Shown here one piece after another: positions 19,778 through 31,353 of a stretch of DNA of 64,000 nucleotides (the first letter of the stretch is position 1; every line of letters starts with the position of its first letter). The stretch is taken from assembly GCA_039720395.1 (NCBI GenBank), contig CM077822.1, positions 19,674,589 through 19,738,588 on the forward strand, read 5' to 3'. Below the pieces are notes generated by a model. It made no database searches. It was not told the origin of the DNA and saw only the letters and a program-made list of their open reading frames with translations. Source of the stretch: Liquidambar formosana (lineage: Eukaryota; Streptophyta; Magnoliopsida; Saxifragales; Altingiaceae). Both the position numbers and the translations under genes were made by a program.

Positions 19778-20214
19778 CCCTTGCTCGCTCCGTTGCGCTC
19801 GTTTGGCCTTTGCTCGCCTATTCGCGCTTTTGAACCCTCTTTGAGATGAAATCTCAAGCTTGTTTTGAGTTGAAAAATGAATAAATATCTTGACTTTGTT
19901 TGACATGAAATGATTTGAAAGAGATTGCATTGATGGCCCTTGTGTGGGCATGGCATGCTAGTAGGGTTGAACAACCCTTTCTATGCATATGGTTTTGGTC
20001 GTTAGGGATGAATTCCCTCCTATGTCACTATGATTCGTTGTCATTTGGGATAAAGATACCTTCCCTATATGCGTATAAATGATTGCTTTCATGAGATAAT
20101 TGTGTCTCCTATATGAGTTGGTGTTTGAGTTGAGGCATGAATAGCCTCCATGTGAGATGACTTGGTGAATTTGTTGAGTATTGGTAAGTAGAAGCTTACC
20201 TTTGTCTTGATGAC
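19778..20214 (+). other. Sequence between antisense gene 2 and the 3' arrays
   Basis: No gene seen. It holds a perfect inverted repeat TTGAGATGAAATCTCAA (19840-19856). The same sequence occurs in element F (56008-56240), where it follows the cassette directly because antisense gene 2 has been deleted. Confidence 0.6.
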
Positions 20215-20735
20215 TTAGTGAGAGAAAGATGCAATCTTTCTCATGATTACATGCTTACCTTGATGATTTGAAAGATGCAATCTTTCCCCATGACTTGTGT
20301 TTACCTTGATGGTTTGATTATGAGAAGGGCGCGATCTTTCTCATGCTATGTGTTCACCTTGAGAGTTTGATATGAGAAGGATGCAATCTTTCTCATGTCC
20401 TATGTTTACCTTGATGACTTGAAAGATGCGATCTTTCCCAATGGTATGTGTTTACCCTGATTGAAGGTTGTGACCTTCCTCGTACTATGTGACTACCTTA
20501 ACAATTGAATGATAACCTTGATGGTTTGAATATGAGAAGGATGTATCTTTCTCATGTTTTGAGATAGCCTTGACGGCTTCCTGTGGTATGTGTTTACCTT
20601 GATTGACTTGAGCAAGAGAAGGACGTGATCTTTCTCGTGTTATGTGATTTACCTTGATATTTGAATGATAACCTTGATGGTTTGAATATGAGAAGGATGT
20701 ATCTTTCTCATATTTTGGGATAGCCTTGATGGCAT
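20215..20735 (+). repeat. Hairpin minisatellite array 1 (GAAAGAT-gca-ATCTTTC type)
   Basis: Irregular units of about 50-62 bp, each with a linker like GTGTTTACCTTGATGG and a hairpin. At 20222-20242 the arms GAGAAAGAT and ATCTTTCTC flank the loop GCA perfectly; at 20270-20286 the arms are GAAAGAT and ATCTTTC. Element F carries the same array at 56340-57060. It is non-coding. Confidence 0.85.
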
Positions 20736-20740
20736 GGTGT

Positions 20741-21130
20741 TACCTCGTACTATTCGCCAGTTGTCACTGGCAAAGTATGGGAAGACCTTTCATCGAACGA
20801 AGTTCGGTGTAAGCTATGGATACCTTGTACTATTCACCAGTTGTCACTGGTACAGTATGGGAAGACCTTTCATCGAACGAAGTTCGATGTAAGTTATGGA
20901 TACCTTGTACTATTCACCAGTTGTCACTGGTACAGTATGGGAAGACCTTTCATCGAACGAAGTTCGATGCAAGCTATGGATACCTCGTACTATTCACCAG
21001 TTGTCACTGGTATAGTATGGAAAGACCTTTCGTCGAACGAAGTTCGATGAAAGCTATGGATACCTCATCTTGTCCTCCAGTGAAACTGGTATACAGTATG
21101 AGAAGAGTTCTGTAGAACTTATGAGGAGTA
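20741..21130 (+). repeat. 80-bp tandem array 2 with paired hairpins
   Basis: Units start at 20741, 20821, 20901, 20981 and 21061, an exact 80-bp period with the last unit diverged. Each unit holds CCAGTTGTCACTGG and a hairpin with arms CATCGAAC and GTTCGATG around GAA (perfect at 20871-20889). The ORFs across it are repeat artefacts. Element F has homologous units at 57082-57400, where the first hairpin is CACCAGT, GCA, ACTGGTG. Confidence 0.92.
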
Positions 21131-21244
21131 CCTTTGTGCTTGTGTATGATGAATTCGAAGAATTCAATGATATGATCACCCTATTTTCCCCAGTGGGTCT
21201 TGATGAAATCAATTCCCCGGGCAAAAATGGGTTGTTCTTTTGGT

Positions 21245-21286
21245 CATTGGTTCGCAAGTGAAACTTGCTCGCCAATGAGGGGCTTC
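21245..21286 (+). other. Hairpin and polypurine tract before the 3' LTR
   Basis: Outer arms CATTGG and CCAATG and inner arms GCAAGT and ACTTGC (loop GAA) form a 33-nt hairpin at 21245-21277. GAGGGGCTTC follows and abuts the LTR at 21287. Four elements in this window share it. Confidence 0.75.
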
Positions 21287-24200
21287 TGTCACACCCCATT
21301 TTTGCCACCTGTCACCTTAGCTAGGGTTTGTCATTGCATGAGTCTTTTTGTTTCCTTTTTGAGTCTAGTCTTTTGCATTGAGTTTCTAGGGTCCTAAGGA
21401 TGGTGTGTATGAATTTTGGTTCGATTTGGAGTTGATCTCGAGGGTTAATTAGAACTTTTGTGACTTGAGGGGCATAATCGTCTTTTTGATCACAAACTTT
21501 CCATTTGACCTTGAAATGATCTCCAAGTTGCCAATTGGAGTTCATATGGTTGTATTTGAGGTATTTGTGGGTTCAATTCGATGAATTGAAGGTTCGGGAT
21601 TAGAATGGCTCATTAAGGCTCAGGTTGGCTAAAAGACCTACTTCGGGTTAGCTCGAATTGGCTCATGATTTTCACTCTATGACTACTCATTTGACCTTGA
21701 TTGGTCTTGATTTCATCCCCAAATGTGTTTAGGGAGGTTGAATTTCGAATTGGAAAGCATTCGGTGCGACCCTATGTGCATACCTAAGCTAAGCGATGGT
21801 GAGGCATAGCGGTTAACCACCTTTGTAGGACTCAACCATGCAGCCATGGCTAGGGTTTCTCACCCTCAAGTGACTCAAATTACATTCCCCTTCGAAACAC
21901 GGTCGTTTTGGCTTTCGTTTCGTCAAAATCGGAGTTAATTTGAACCCTAAAACACATTTGGAAGTCAAAGGGGTCAAAAATGGGCATATGCTGACAGAGC
22001 CTCGGGTGACCACCCAGGCCTGGGCGGCTAGCCGCCTGGGCCCAGGCTGCTAGCCGCCCAGCCCCAGGTGGTCACCCGAGCCACTTTCCTTTTTTGAGCC
22101 TTGACGCGGCTCCCACCCTATTTTCTCGGATTTGCTCGCCTTTGGCCGCCATTTAACCCTAATTTCAGCCCTTTTTGACCTACTTGAGCCCCAAGGTAAC
22201 CTCTAAGAGCCCTTGGATCAATCCCTAGGGTTTTAATCCCAACCATTGAGGATTTTCCCTCAATCCCTATAAATACCCCCTTATACTTCAGCAATAGGGG
22301 GCCACTTGGAGGGAATTTCTGAAGTATGAGACTTGGAGGCTATGGCAGCCATCCTTAGGGTAGTTTAACCTAAACTTTAAGTGAGAGAGTGTGAGAGAAG
22401 GCTTGAAGGAAGGCTAGAGCATTGCTTGAAGGCTTGAAGGAGTTTGTTTCCAGCGGCACATAAGAGGAGGAGGACTCTCTACAGCGGCCACCATAGGTAA
22501 GCCTCTTCCCCTTTCTCTCTTTCATTCAAACTAGGGTTTTTGCATAAGATAGCATTTTTGCATATTAAAGTTTGTGTTTTTATTGTGTTTTGCTATTTTT
22601 ATTAGTTAGAATGCATGTTTAGGATCATATTTGTGGGCTGTTAGTATGCTAGGATGCTATTCCATGTGATTTACTGCATGTTTGGGACTTTAGGGTTTCT
22701 TAAGTGCTTAAAATGGTTTTCTGCATGAAATAACTCTTTGGCATATTAGAGCTTATGTTTTTATTGTGTTTTGTTGCTTCCATTGGAATGTATGCATGAT
22801 TAGGATAATATTTATGGGCTGTTTAGTATGCTAGGATGATGTCCCATGTGATTTACTGCATGTTTGGGATTCTAGGGTTTCCTTAGTGCTGAAATTGAGT
22901 TTATGTTTAGAATAGCTATACTTCATGTGCAAGCTTGTATTTTTCTCATGTGTGGATGCTTCTATTGATTAATATGCATGATTAGCATGATGTCTATGAT
23001 GGGCTTTGCATGATTTAGAGTTATTTTATGTGATTTTGAGCACAATTGCGATTCTAGGGTTTCATTCATCCTTGTATTAGGAAAGTAGCATATAGCATGA
23101 TAGCTTAGGGTTTTTCTTTGTGTTTGATATATATGTGCTGCATATTTGATAACTATGATATTCTTCTGCATTCATAATAGTGGATTTTAGTGTTTTTTGC
23201 ATGTCATTGCATGTAGGGTTGAATTAGGGTTTTAGTTAGCTTATGATTCATGTTGTTGCATGACTTGTGGTTGATTTTAAGCCTTATTTCAATTCTGTCC
23301 AGATCTGTTATTTGTCCTTGATATGATATTTTGAGCATGTGTTAGCCCATGTTTGGGCATGATAATGGCTTGATTTGGAATCTAGCTTGTTTGGTTGGTA
23401 TTTTTGGTATGTTTTGCATGGAAATTGCAGGTGCTTTGACAGGTACAACAGGTGCAACTACCCCACCAATGTGGGGTGGTTATTTTGGCTATTGTGAGAT
23501 GAAATCTTACAAATAAGGTAATTACCCTATGCAATAGGGTGGTTACTTTGACAGGTTGCTTTTGCTTAAGGTAAGTAGGGTGTGAGGGTGCCCCAATTCA
23601 CCCTTCTTTCCTTTCCTTGAAACTTTCCCTTTCTCCCCCCCCTAGGGTTGTTTCCTAATAGAGGGGTATGGTAGATTCTATAGTTTCCTTTCAATAAAGA
23701 TACCTTTTAAATCAAAGTTTCCATCTTTATCAAAATTCCATATCTTACCAAAATTCTTTTGAGAATCATTTATTTTGGAAACTTACCATGTTTTACTTGA
23801 AAGGAAACTTAGGGTTTACCATAGGCCTTGATTAGGTTATAACCCTATTCCCTTTCGAACTACGTGGACTTTGATCCATGTATTTCCATACATGGTACGT
23901 AGGCGCTCTTCATGATGTTCAAGTCCGCCCTAGGATACTAAGTATCCTAGGTTTTCTTCTCCCCCCTCTTTCTTTTTTCTGTTTTTTCTTTGATTTACAT
24001 GATTATATGGATGAATGAATGAATGATATGCATGCTGTCTTGTGATGATAACTGTTGATTTATGTGTGATTAAGACTTTGATTTAGCCCAATTAAATTAA
24101 GAGACCGTTTAGGGCGATATGGGTGCCTATAGGCTTTGCCTAGAACCTTCCCATATCGTAACTTAGCCTCCGAATCCCCGAATTCTCTGGTTTCCAAAAG

Positions 24201-24408
24201 ATCATTTGCCTTTCCATTTTTAAATATGGAGTCAATCTTTTGTTTTCCTAAAACAAAACTGTTTTTAGGGTTTTCCTTGTTTCCTTTAAAAAATAAGGTG
24301 GCGACTCCTTTCTTTTTCCAAACCCATTCGTGGGCCCTCTTTTCCTGGGTCCACAGATTGGCGACTTTTAAACCCTCCTGTGGGCCTTAACCATTTCTGG
24401 GGTTCACA
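21287..24408 (+). repeat. 3' LTR of the complete element (3122 bp)
   Basis: Same length as the 5' LTR, at a constant offset of 17,669 bp. The two differences I found are A23912 (G in the 5' LTR, a CpG to CpA change) and G24360 (A in the 5' LTR). The GC cassette is at 22001-22080 and the TATA box at 22268. It is followed by GCGGG at 24409-24413. Confidence 0.96.
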
Positions 24409-24413
24409 GCGGG
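24409..24413. other. Target-site duplication, right copy (GCGGG)
   Basis: Matches 3613-3617 exactly and closes the insertion. Confidence 0.97.
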
Positions 24414-24503
24414 CATCGTGTTTATGTGTGTATTTTGTTTGACTCGCGTGGGGGACGAGTTTTGTGTGGGAAGAAGGACAATGGCTTGTCCGTGCTCTGC
24501 TGG
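24414..24503. other. Spacer between elements A and C, right part
   Basis: A 90-bp continuation of 3341-3612. The last five bases (GCTGG, 24499-24503) would be one copy of the target duplication of reversed element C. No gene. Confidence 0.6.
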
Positions 24504-26004
24504 TGTGAACCCCGGAAATTGGGCCCACGAGGGATTGAAAAGAAAGTGGGTTTGAAAAAGAAAAAGGAAAGGAGTCGCCACCTTATTTTTTAAAAGAAAC
24601 AAGGAAAACCCTAAAAATCAGGTTGTTTTAGGAAAACAATTTGAATGACTCCATAAAAAAAGGAAAGGCAAAAACCAATCTTTTGAAAACCAAAGAAATC
24701 GGGGATTCGGAGGCTAAGTTATGACATGGGAAGGTTCTAGGCAAAGCCTATAGGCACCCATGTCACCCTTTCGGTCTCTCAGTTCATTTGGGCTAAATTA
24801 AAGTCTTTCATATATTTCATTCATCCATCCATGCATAATAAGCAAATAAAAACAGAAAATAAAAAGAAGAAAAGAAAACATAAATAAACCTAGGATGCTT
24901 GGATCCTAGAACGGACTTGAGCCTCACGAAGAGCGCCTACGTACCATGCAACGAAATACATGGATCAAAGTCCACGTAGTTCGATTAGAATTAGGGTTAA
25001 GACCTAATACAAACCTATGGTTAAAACCCTAGGTTTCCTTATTTGATCAAAAGAGTTGAATATGATAGAAAGTTTGATTTTAGGAAAGAAATCCACAAAA
25101 TGGAAACTTTAATAAAAACCAGAATTTTGTTGGTTAAGGAAACCTCTAATTAAACCATAGGATCATATTAAAAATTAACCCTAAATAGGGAGAAGAGAAT
25201 GAGTTAAGAAGAAAGGTGAATTGGGGCACCTTCACACCCACTTACCTGAGCGCAATTAGCTCCAAGCATTTAGCCATTTCAGACATAAGCAGCCCTATTT
25301 GCCATGGGACAAATACCACACCTATTTGCACCCTTACAAGTGCTCAAAACCATGCAAAAACACTAACATGCAAATCTGGACAGAATAGTATTATGACCTA
25401 AAATCATCCACTAAGCATGCCAATAGCAAAAACAGTGAACAATAATAAGTCCTAACATATTCCTAGAACCATATCATGCATAAAAACCCTAAAACATACT
25501 AACATGCATGCAAAACTATCATGTTTACTCCATATGAAAAACATATACAGCAAACACGAAGAGAAACCAAATAAAAAAAGTCTACTTTATCATGCTATAT
25601 GAAAACAAACACGAAACAATGACTCTAAAACCCTAAACTCACAAATATGCTTAAAAACATACAAAACATACTTTAATCATGCTAAAACCAAACTAAACAG
25701 AAATTAAATCATGCATATTAACTAACTAAAGCAATATAACATGATGAAAATCCTAACTCTAACATGCAATGACACTAATCCTAGCACAAGGACAAACAGG
25801 AGCACAAGAATCACAACTATGCATTAAAAACCTAAAGGACAGCCCTAAAGCATGCTAAACAGTAGATAAAAAATAGATATTCCATGTATATTAACTAGCT
25901 AGAGTGTTAATACATGATAAAAAAGTCACCTTTAACATGCAATAAGCCTAACCCATATGAGAACCTAGTTTAAGCTTGAATAGAGAAGGAGAATACCTTA
26001 GGAA

Positions 26005-27672
26005 TGTTGGGAATCAAACTAGAGAGGAAAAATACAAAGGCGGAATTTAAAATTTTTCCTACGATTCCCAAACCCATGAATCTTAATTATGCTTAATACA
26101 AAACAAAAACCCTAACTAGAAGAGGGTAGAATTACTTACAGTTGATTCAAGTCTTCTCCTTTATGCTCCAAGCTTTGTCTTCTGATTGAGCAGTCCAAGT
26201 GCACTGCCTCCAACAGTATCCACACCTAGCTTGAGCAAGTTGTCCTTTCCTTCTTCTTCCTTAGGGTTGCTAGAGGTGGAGAAGAGGGAGAGAGAGAGAG
26301 GGAGGGCTGTGAAATTTTCGGCCAGCACTTGGGAGCCTCCAAGAGTGCATTAAGTGATGATGTCATCACATCATAAGAGGCTTTAAATAGCCTCCAACTA
26401 GGGCCGGCCAAGGGGGGGATTCCAAACCCTAATCTAATTTGTGTAATTACTCTTAATTACACAATTAGCCCACTAGTTTGCATCAAATACAAATTAGCCC
26501 CTTAAAGAACTTTTCTTTAATCACTTATACCCTTTCTCTCATAGACAATCAAGCTCTCTTAGCATGATCAGTGTGTGACCCATTGGGTTCACATCATCAA
26601 GTAGTAGGAACAGCACAAGTTGTGCACAATGGAACACTTTCCATTAAGGGTCTAATTGAAACTACTTTCAATTCCCTTATTGATTATAACTCATTTATAT
26701 CAATTAGGGCTTCTACTAACCATGAGTAACACCTAGCATATGGCTCATGGTGTGGTCCTTAATGAGGTGAATAGTCATTTACAAAGAACCCTTCTGTTAT
26801 AGTTTACAGGTTACAATTCCATCCTTCCATCAACACAATGTCTCCAATTGAACTAATAGGACATGGAAGTCTGTCAAGTCCCTAGTTCAATTACTTTATA
26901 CTCATTCATTAATATCAACTCAATGATGAACTTATGGAAACTCCTTTCCATATTCATTCTACCATGGGCCCATGGATTTAATGAGTTATATTCAATGAAT
27001 GCTGTATGAGACATTCACTCCCTTTTTCCTGAGAGTGATGGATTCCTTGTTGATCACTCACATGCCTTCACACATATAGTAGAAGGGCCAATGAACACCC
27101 TTACAGACCCCTGAATAGGATCTGCACTTAGTGTTATCAAACTTCTAAAGCTACATGCATAAGACAACCATGGTGTCTCAGGTCTAAGGATTACTTGTAC
27201 CACTATAACAATGAGAAACTGATTGACTGGCAGGTTAAAACTCCATTCAGTTTATCTCATATCTTTGGTCACATTCAGTGTACCTATTCTGATAATAGGC
27301 ACCCACTTGTTGGTTGTAGTGTCTCCACACAAATAGCTTGAGACTAGCTATCCTCCTATAGAGTCAACCTAACAAGTGCTAGTCCTATGGTTCATTACTG
27401 TCCATCATAGTGAACCTTCAACTAGGAATGATTTAGGAGTTTAGTACAGAGATATATTTACAGTCTCAAAATTACAACCCTTTGTAATTTCATATTCTCA
27501 ACTCTAACTCCATGGACATATTATGTAAATATAAATGATGCATATAAACATAATAGAATAAGCCCTTTTATTAAATCAATAATAAATGTGACATATATAA
27601 ATGAAATCAATTGATTGTTCCTAATCCCTAAACAATCATCTCTATGATTGGCTCTAGGGCATAATCCTAACA
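26005..27672 (-). mobile_element. Solo copia LTR with target duplication AGGAA
   Basis: On the - strand it runs from TGTTAGGATTATGCCC (27672) to GATTCCCAACA (26005), 1668 bp, the same family as the copia LTRs at 32478 and 40348. AGGAA stands on both sides (26000-26004 and 27673-27677). No internal region is present, so it arose by LTR-LTR recombination after insertion. Its TATA-like TATTTAAA (26392-26399, -) and neighbourhood differ from the younger copies. The small ORF here spans the promoter and is not a gene. Confidence 0.94.
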
Positions 27673-27692
27673 AGGAAGTGGCTCCCCTTGTG

Positions 27693-28484
27693 TTTGTAAT
27701 TGTTCGTGTCTCCTCAGGTCTTTAGAGTGAATCAAACCAACACGAATCCTCCTCTTTGTCAAAGTGGTATCACAGCAAAGAGATCAAAACTCACTCAACT
27801 TTGAAAAGAAATAGAAAACAAAAAGAGAACAAGAGAAAAGAAAAAGTGATTCTCGTCACTTTGCAGCAGCAGCAACTTCAATCGCATTTTTGGGTATGAA
27901 AACGTTGGATTTGGACAAAGCTTGTGAAATACAAAGTTGTAGAGAATTGAATTATCTTTCTAACAAGACCAATTTCATCAAATTCTGACTTTGGATGAAA
28001 AAGTTATGATTAAAATACGACCGCTGGTTTTCAGAAAATCTGCTGCTGAATTATGACGAATTTCACTCCCTCCAAACCCTCTTCTCTTTTCCCCTTGTTT
28101 AAAGACATTAAGAGAGTATTTATAGCTGAAATATGGAGTTTCCCTTTCCTTCCTGGACTAGGTTTCCTTGGAGAATAATCAAAAGGTATTTTATAATGAT
28201 AAAAGACTTCTAATCTGAATAGGAAAAGGAAATTGTCTTTTATAAAAATTGGGAGACTGACCGCTAACACGCATGCACATGTATCGTATGTGCGTACACA
28301 CACTCATCACATACGTACACGTGTTAGTGTCATGATAAAAATGGCTAATTTAATAAAATAATTTTCTTTTCATTTTAACCAAAAATCTCATGCTGTGATT
28401 CGCACCAATTCTTCAAGGATGATCCATAAATAACCACACTAAACTCATCATCAGGGCCACGGGACTTAAGATGACAACCGGTAC
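27693..28484 (-). other. Foreign segment replacing the promoter part of LTR C
   Basis: This block has no match in LTRs A, B, E or G. Read on the - strand it contains its own TATAAATAC (28116-28124) and joins CACAAGGGGAGCCAC, the normal start of the LTR transcript. Read on the + strand it holds TGGTATCACAGC (27765-27776), a near match to the common initiator-tRNA primer site TGGTATCAGAGC, so part of it may be an LTR end plus primer site from another element. The origin is unresolved. Confidence 0.6.
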
Positions 28485-28906
28485 AAAATGATGACTAATG
28501 AAAGTCAATTTGAAAAGATTTGGTTGGTAATTGTGAGTCAATTAGAGCTAACCTAAGGAAGGGTCAATTAACCAACTTGAACTACATCGAGCCATTTTAA
28601 TCCCGAGCCATTGACTTACCAAATTGACACTAAAAATACCTCTTATGCATCCATATGAACTCCAATTGACAATTTGGAGATCATTCCAAGGTCAAATGAA
28701 AAGTTTGGGACTTAAAAGACGATTATGCCCCTCAAGTCACAAAAGCTCTTATTATCCCTCAAGATCAACTCCAATTTGAACCAAATTCATATCCATTGTC
28801 CTTGTGACTCTAGAAAACTAATGCAAGTGACTAGACTCAAAAACAAAACAAAAACATGCATGAAATGATGAGCCCTAGTAAGGTGGTGCAAAAATGGGGT
28901 GTGACA

Positions 28907-29039
28907 GAAGCCCCTCATTGGCGAACAAGTTACATTTGTGAACCAATGATAAGAACAACCCATTTTTGGCCAAAAAGCCCGGAGAAATCACACACTGATA
29001 CCAACAATGATGGGAGGTTGAAAACCTGAGACTGAAATA
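28907..29039 (-). other. Element C 3' terminus: PPT and hairpin, inverted
   Basis: GAAGCCCCTC next to the LTR is the reverse of GAGGGGCTTC. The hairpin with arms CATTGG (28916-28921) and CCAATG (28943-28948) follows. This is the mirror image of 561-665. Confidence 0.7.
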
Positions 29040-30890
29040 AGGAAGTGTACTCAAGTCATGAGTATACTTAAACCACTGGGGGTTGATGATTGTCAAGAGA
29101 AGCATATTCAAGCCACTACGAATGAACATACTTTTGAAATGGAGAAATATATTCTAGTCACGAATATATTTAACCAAGTGATGAGAATGAGATCTGAAAA
29201 GTACGTTCAAGTGACGAACGTACCTTGGAAATGGAGAAGTATATTCAGGTCACGAATATATTTAACCAAGTGAGTGACAAAAAATCTGAGAAGTATACTC
29301 AAATGATGAGTATACCACTGAAATGGAGAAATATATTCAGGTCACGAATATATTTAACCAAGTAATCTGAGAATGAAATCTGAGAAGTATACTCAAGTGG
29401 TGAGCATACCATTGAAATGGAGAAATATATCCAAGCGATGGATATCTTTAACCAAGTAGGATAAGAATAATCTGAGAGGTGTATTCAAGTGATGAGTGTA
29501 CTTTTGAAATAGAGAAATATATTCAGGTCACGAACATATTTAACCAAGTGATGAAAAAGATGCTGAGAAATATACTCAAGTGATGAGTATACTTAATGAT
29601 TGAAAAAGACTGAGAAGTACGTTCAAGTGATGAACATACTTTTGAAATGGAGAAATGTATCCAAGTGATGGATATATTTAACCAAGTAAGCTGAGAAGTA
29701 CACTCAAGTGATGAACATACCATTGAAATGGAGAAATATATCCAAACGACGGATATATTTAACCAAGTAAGAAAAGAATAATCTGAGAAGTGTACTCAAG
29801 TGATGAGTACACCATTGAAATGGAGAAATATATTCTAGTCACGAATATACTTAGCCAAGTAAGTGACAAGTATGTTTGAGTGATAAACATACCATTGAAA
29901 TAGAGAAATATATCCAAGTGATGGATATACTTAACCAAGTAAGTGACAAGTATGTTTAAGTGATAAACATACCATAGAGAAATATATCCAAGCGATGGAT
30001 ATACTTAAGCAAGTAAGATAGAGAATAATCTGAGAAGTGTACTCAAGTGATGAGTACACCATTGAAATGGAGAAATATATTCTAGTCATGAATATATTTA
30101 ACCAAGTAAGTGACAAATATTCTGAGAAGTATGTTCAAGTGATGAACATACTATTGAAATGGAGAAATATATTCAAGTGATGATATACTTAACCAAGTAA
30201 GTGGCAAAATATCTGAGAAGTATACTCAAGTGATGAGTATACCATTGAAATGGAAAAAATATACCCAAGTGGTGGATATACTTAACCAAATAAGTGACAA
30301 ATGATCTGAGAAGTATGTTCAAGTGATGAACATACCATTGAAATGGAAAAAATATACCCAAGTGGTGGATATACTTAACCAAGTAAGTGACAAATGATCT
30401 GAGAAGTATGTTCAAGTGATGAACATACCATTGAAATGGAGAAATATACCCAAGCGATGGATATACTTAACCAAGTAAGTGACGAAATATCTGAGAAGTA
30501 TACTCGAGTGATGAGTATACCATTGAAATGGAGAAATATATTCAAGTGATGAATATATTTAACCAAGTAAGTGATATGAGGATCTGAAACTAGGAAGCAT
30601 ATTCAATGGGTGAACATGCTTTTGAAATGGAAGAATATATTCAAGTGATGAATATATTTAACCAAGTATGATAGAGAATGAGAATTTGAAGCTGAGAAGC
30701 ATATTCAAAGAGTGAATACACTTTTGAAATGGAAGAATATATTCAAGTGATGAGTATATTCAACCAAGTGGGATGGAAAATCAAGAATTTGAAACTGAGG
30801 AGTATATTCAAAGGGTGAATACACTTTTGAAATGGAAGAATATATTCAAGTGATGAATACATTCAACCAAGTGAGATGAAAAATCAAGAT
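29040..30890 (-). repeat. Long hairpin minisatellite array of element C
   Basis: About 1.85 kb of units with linkers like AAATGGAGAAATAT and TTAACCAAGTAAGTGA. Each half-unit is an inverted repeat around AAGTGAT. At 29201-29223 the arms are GTACGTTC and GAACGTAC; at 29293-29315, GTATACTC and GAGTATAC; at 29790-29812, GTGTACTC and GAGTACAC; elsewhere ATATCC and GGATAT, ATGTTC and GAACAT. The arms differ between units but stay complementary. Same family as 1-560. Confidence 0.9.
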
Positions 30891-31154
30891 TTGACATGAG
30901 GATATATGATCAATTTATCAAGATTAAACAAGCATGGTGCAAGAGGAAAGTGACTTAACACATTGTCACTTGAGTTGGCATGGCACAGGGGAAATATATT
31001 CAACCCTTTTGAACATAAAATCAATTCAAGGAATTGATTTCAAGATGGAATTTGATTGATTTTAAGCTCAAAAAGTGTTGAAGATCTCATTTGGAAGGAG
31101 GTTTGATCACGCGTCAAGGCGAGACAAGCGAGAAGCAAAACCAAAACAAAGTGG
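30891..31154. other. Unassigned stretch between array and cassette, element C
   Basis: About 265 bp with no gene. In the complete element, antisense gene 2 lies between array and cassette, so its absence here shows that element C lacks that gene. Confidence 0.6.
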
Positions 31155-31304
31155 CTTGGGTGACCACCAGGCCTCGGGAGGCTAGCCGCCCAGGCTGGGT
31201 GGTTACCCGAGCCCGAAGCGGAAATCCCACTTTGAATAGGAAACTTCCTATTCTGATGGGTTTTTCCTATTTGAACTTGGGATTTGTGACCTTTCCCTAT
31301 AAAA
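31155..31304 (+). promoter_or_regulatory. GC cassette and TATA box upstream of the element C antisense gene
   Basis: A shortened, degenerate cassette (TTGGGTGACCACC at 31156, GAGGCTAGCCGCC, GGTGGTTACCCGAG near 31200) is followed 85 bp later by TATAAAAAC (31298). It has the same order and spacing as 16496-16323 on the other strand. Confidence 0.65.
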
Positions 31305-31353
31305 ACACATCCAAGAGGTTCCTAAACCTACTTGTATTCATTCATTAGAAATT

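Larger units (their letters stand above)
3618..24408 (+). mobile_element. Complete Tat/Ogre/Retand-like Ty3/gypsy retrotransposon
   Basis: A 20,791-bp element bounded by 3122-bp LTRs and the GCGGG duplication. Order on the + strand: LTR, PBS, gag with two zinc-knuckle-like motifs, aspartic protease, G-patch-like segment, probable intron, RT, RNase H, second (archaeal-type) RNase H, integrase. Downstream on the - strand are two antisense genes, followed by hairpin tandem arrays, a short PPT and the 3' LTR. The double RNase H, the intron before RT, antisense ORFs and 3' tandem repeats are known traits of the Tat lineage (Ogre, Retand). By eye the LTRs differ at only two sites: G6243 versus A23912 and A6691 versus G24360. 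One stop codon in pol (12619-12621) probably makes this copy dependent on help in trans. Confidence 0.95.
24504..28906 (-). repeat. LTR C (3' LTR of a reversed Tat/Ogre-like element), interrupted and rearranged
   Basis: Reading the - strand, it starts TGTCACACCCC at 28906 and ends GGGGTTCACA at 24504. It matches LTR A over both ends. A solo copia LTR (26005-27672) is inserted in it. Relative to LTR A, positions 1089-1676, which hold the GC cassette and TATA box, are replaced by unrelated sequence (27693-28484), and LTR A 1692-1835 is missing. The hairpin array of its own element follows at 28907 onward, so it is a 3' LTR in reverse orientation. Confidence 0.88.

Noticed and set aside
20741..21130. 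Regular repeats with inverted motifs, considered as a CRISPR-like array
   Set aside because: Whole 80-bp units repeat with no variable spacers, and the context is a plant retrotransposon.
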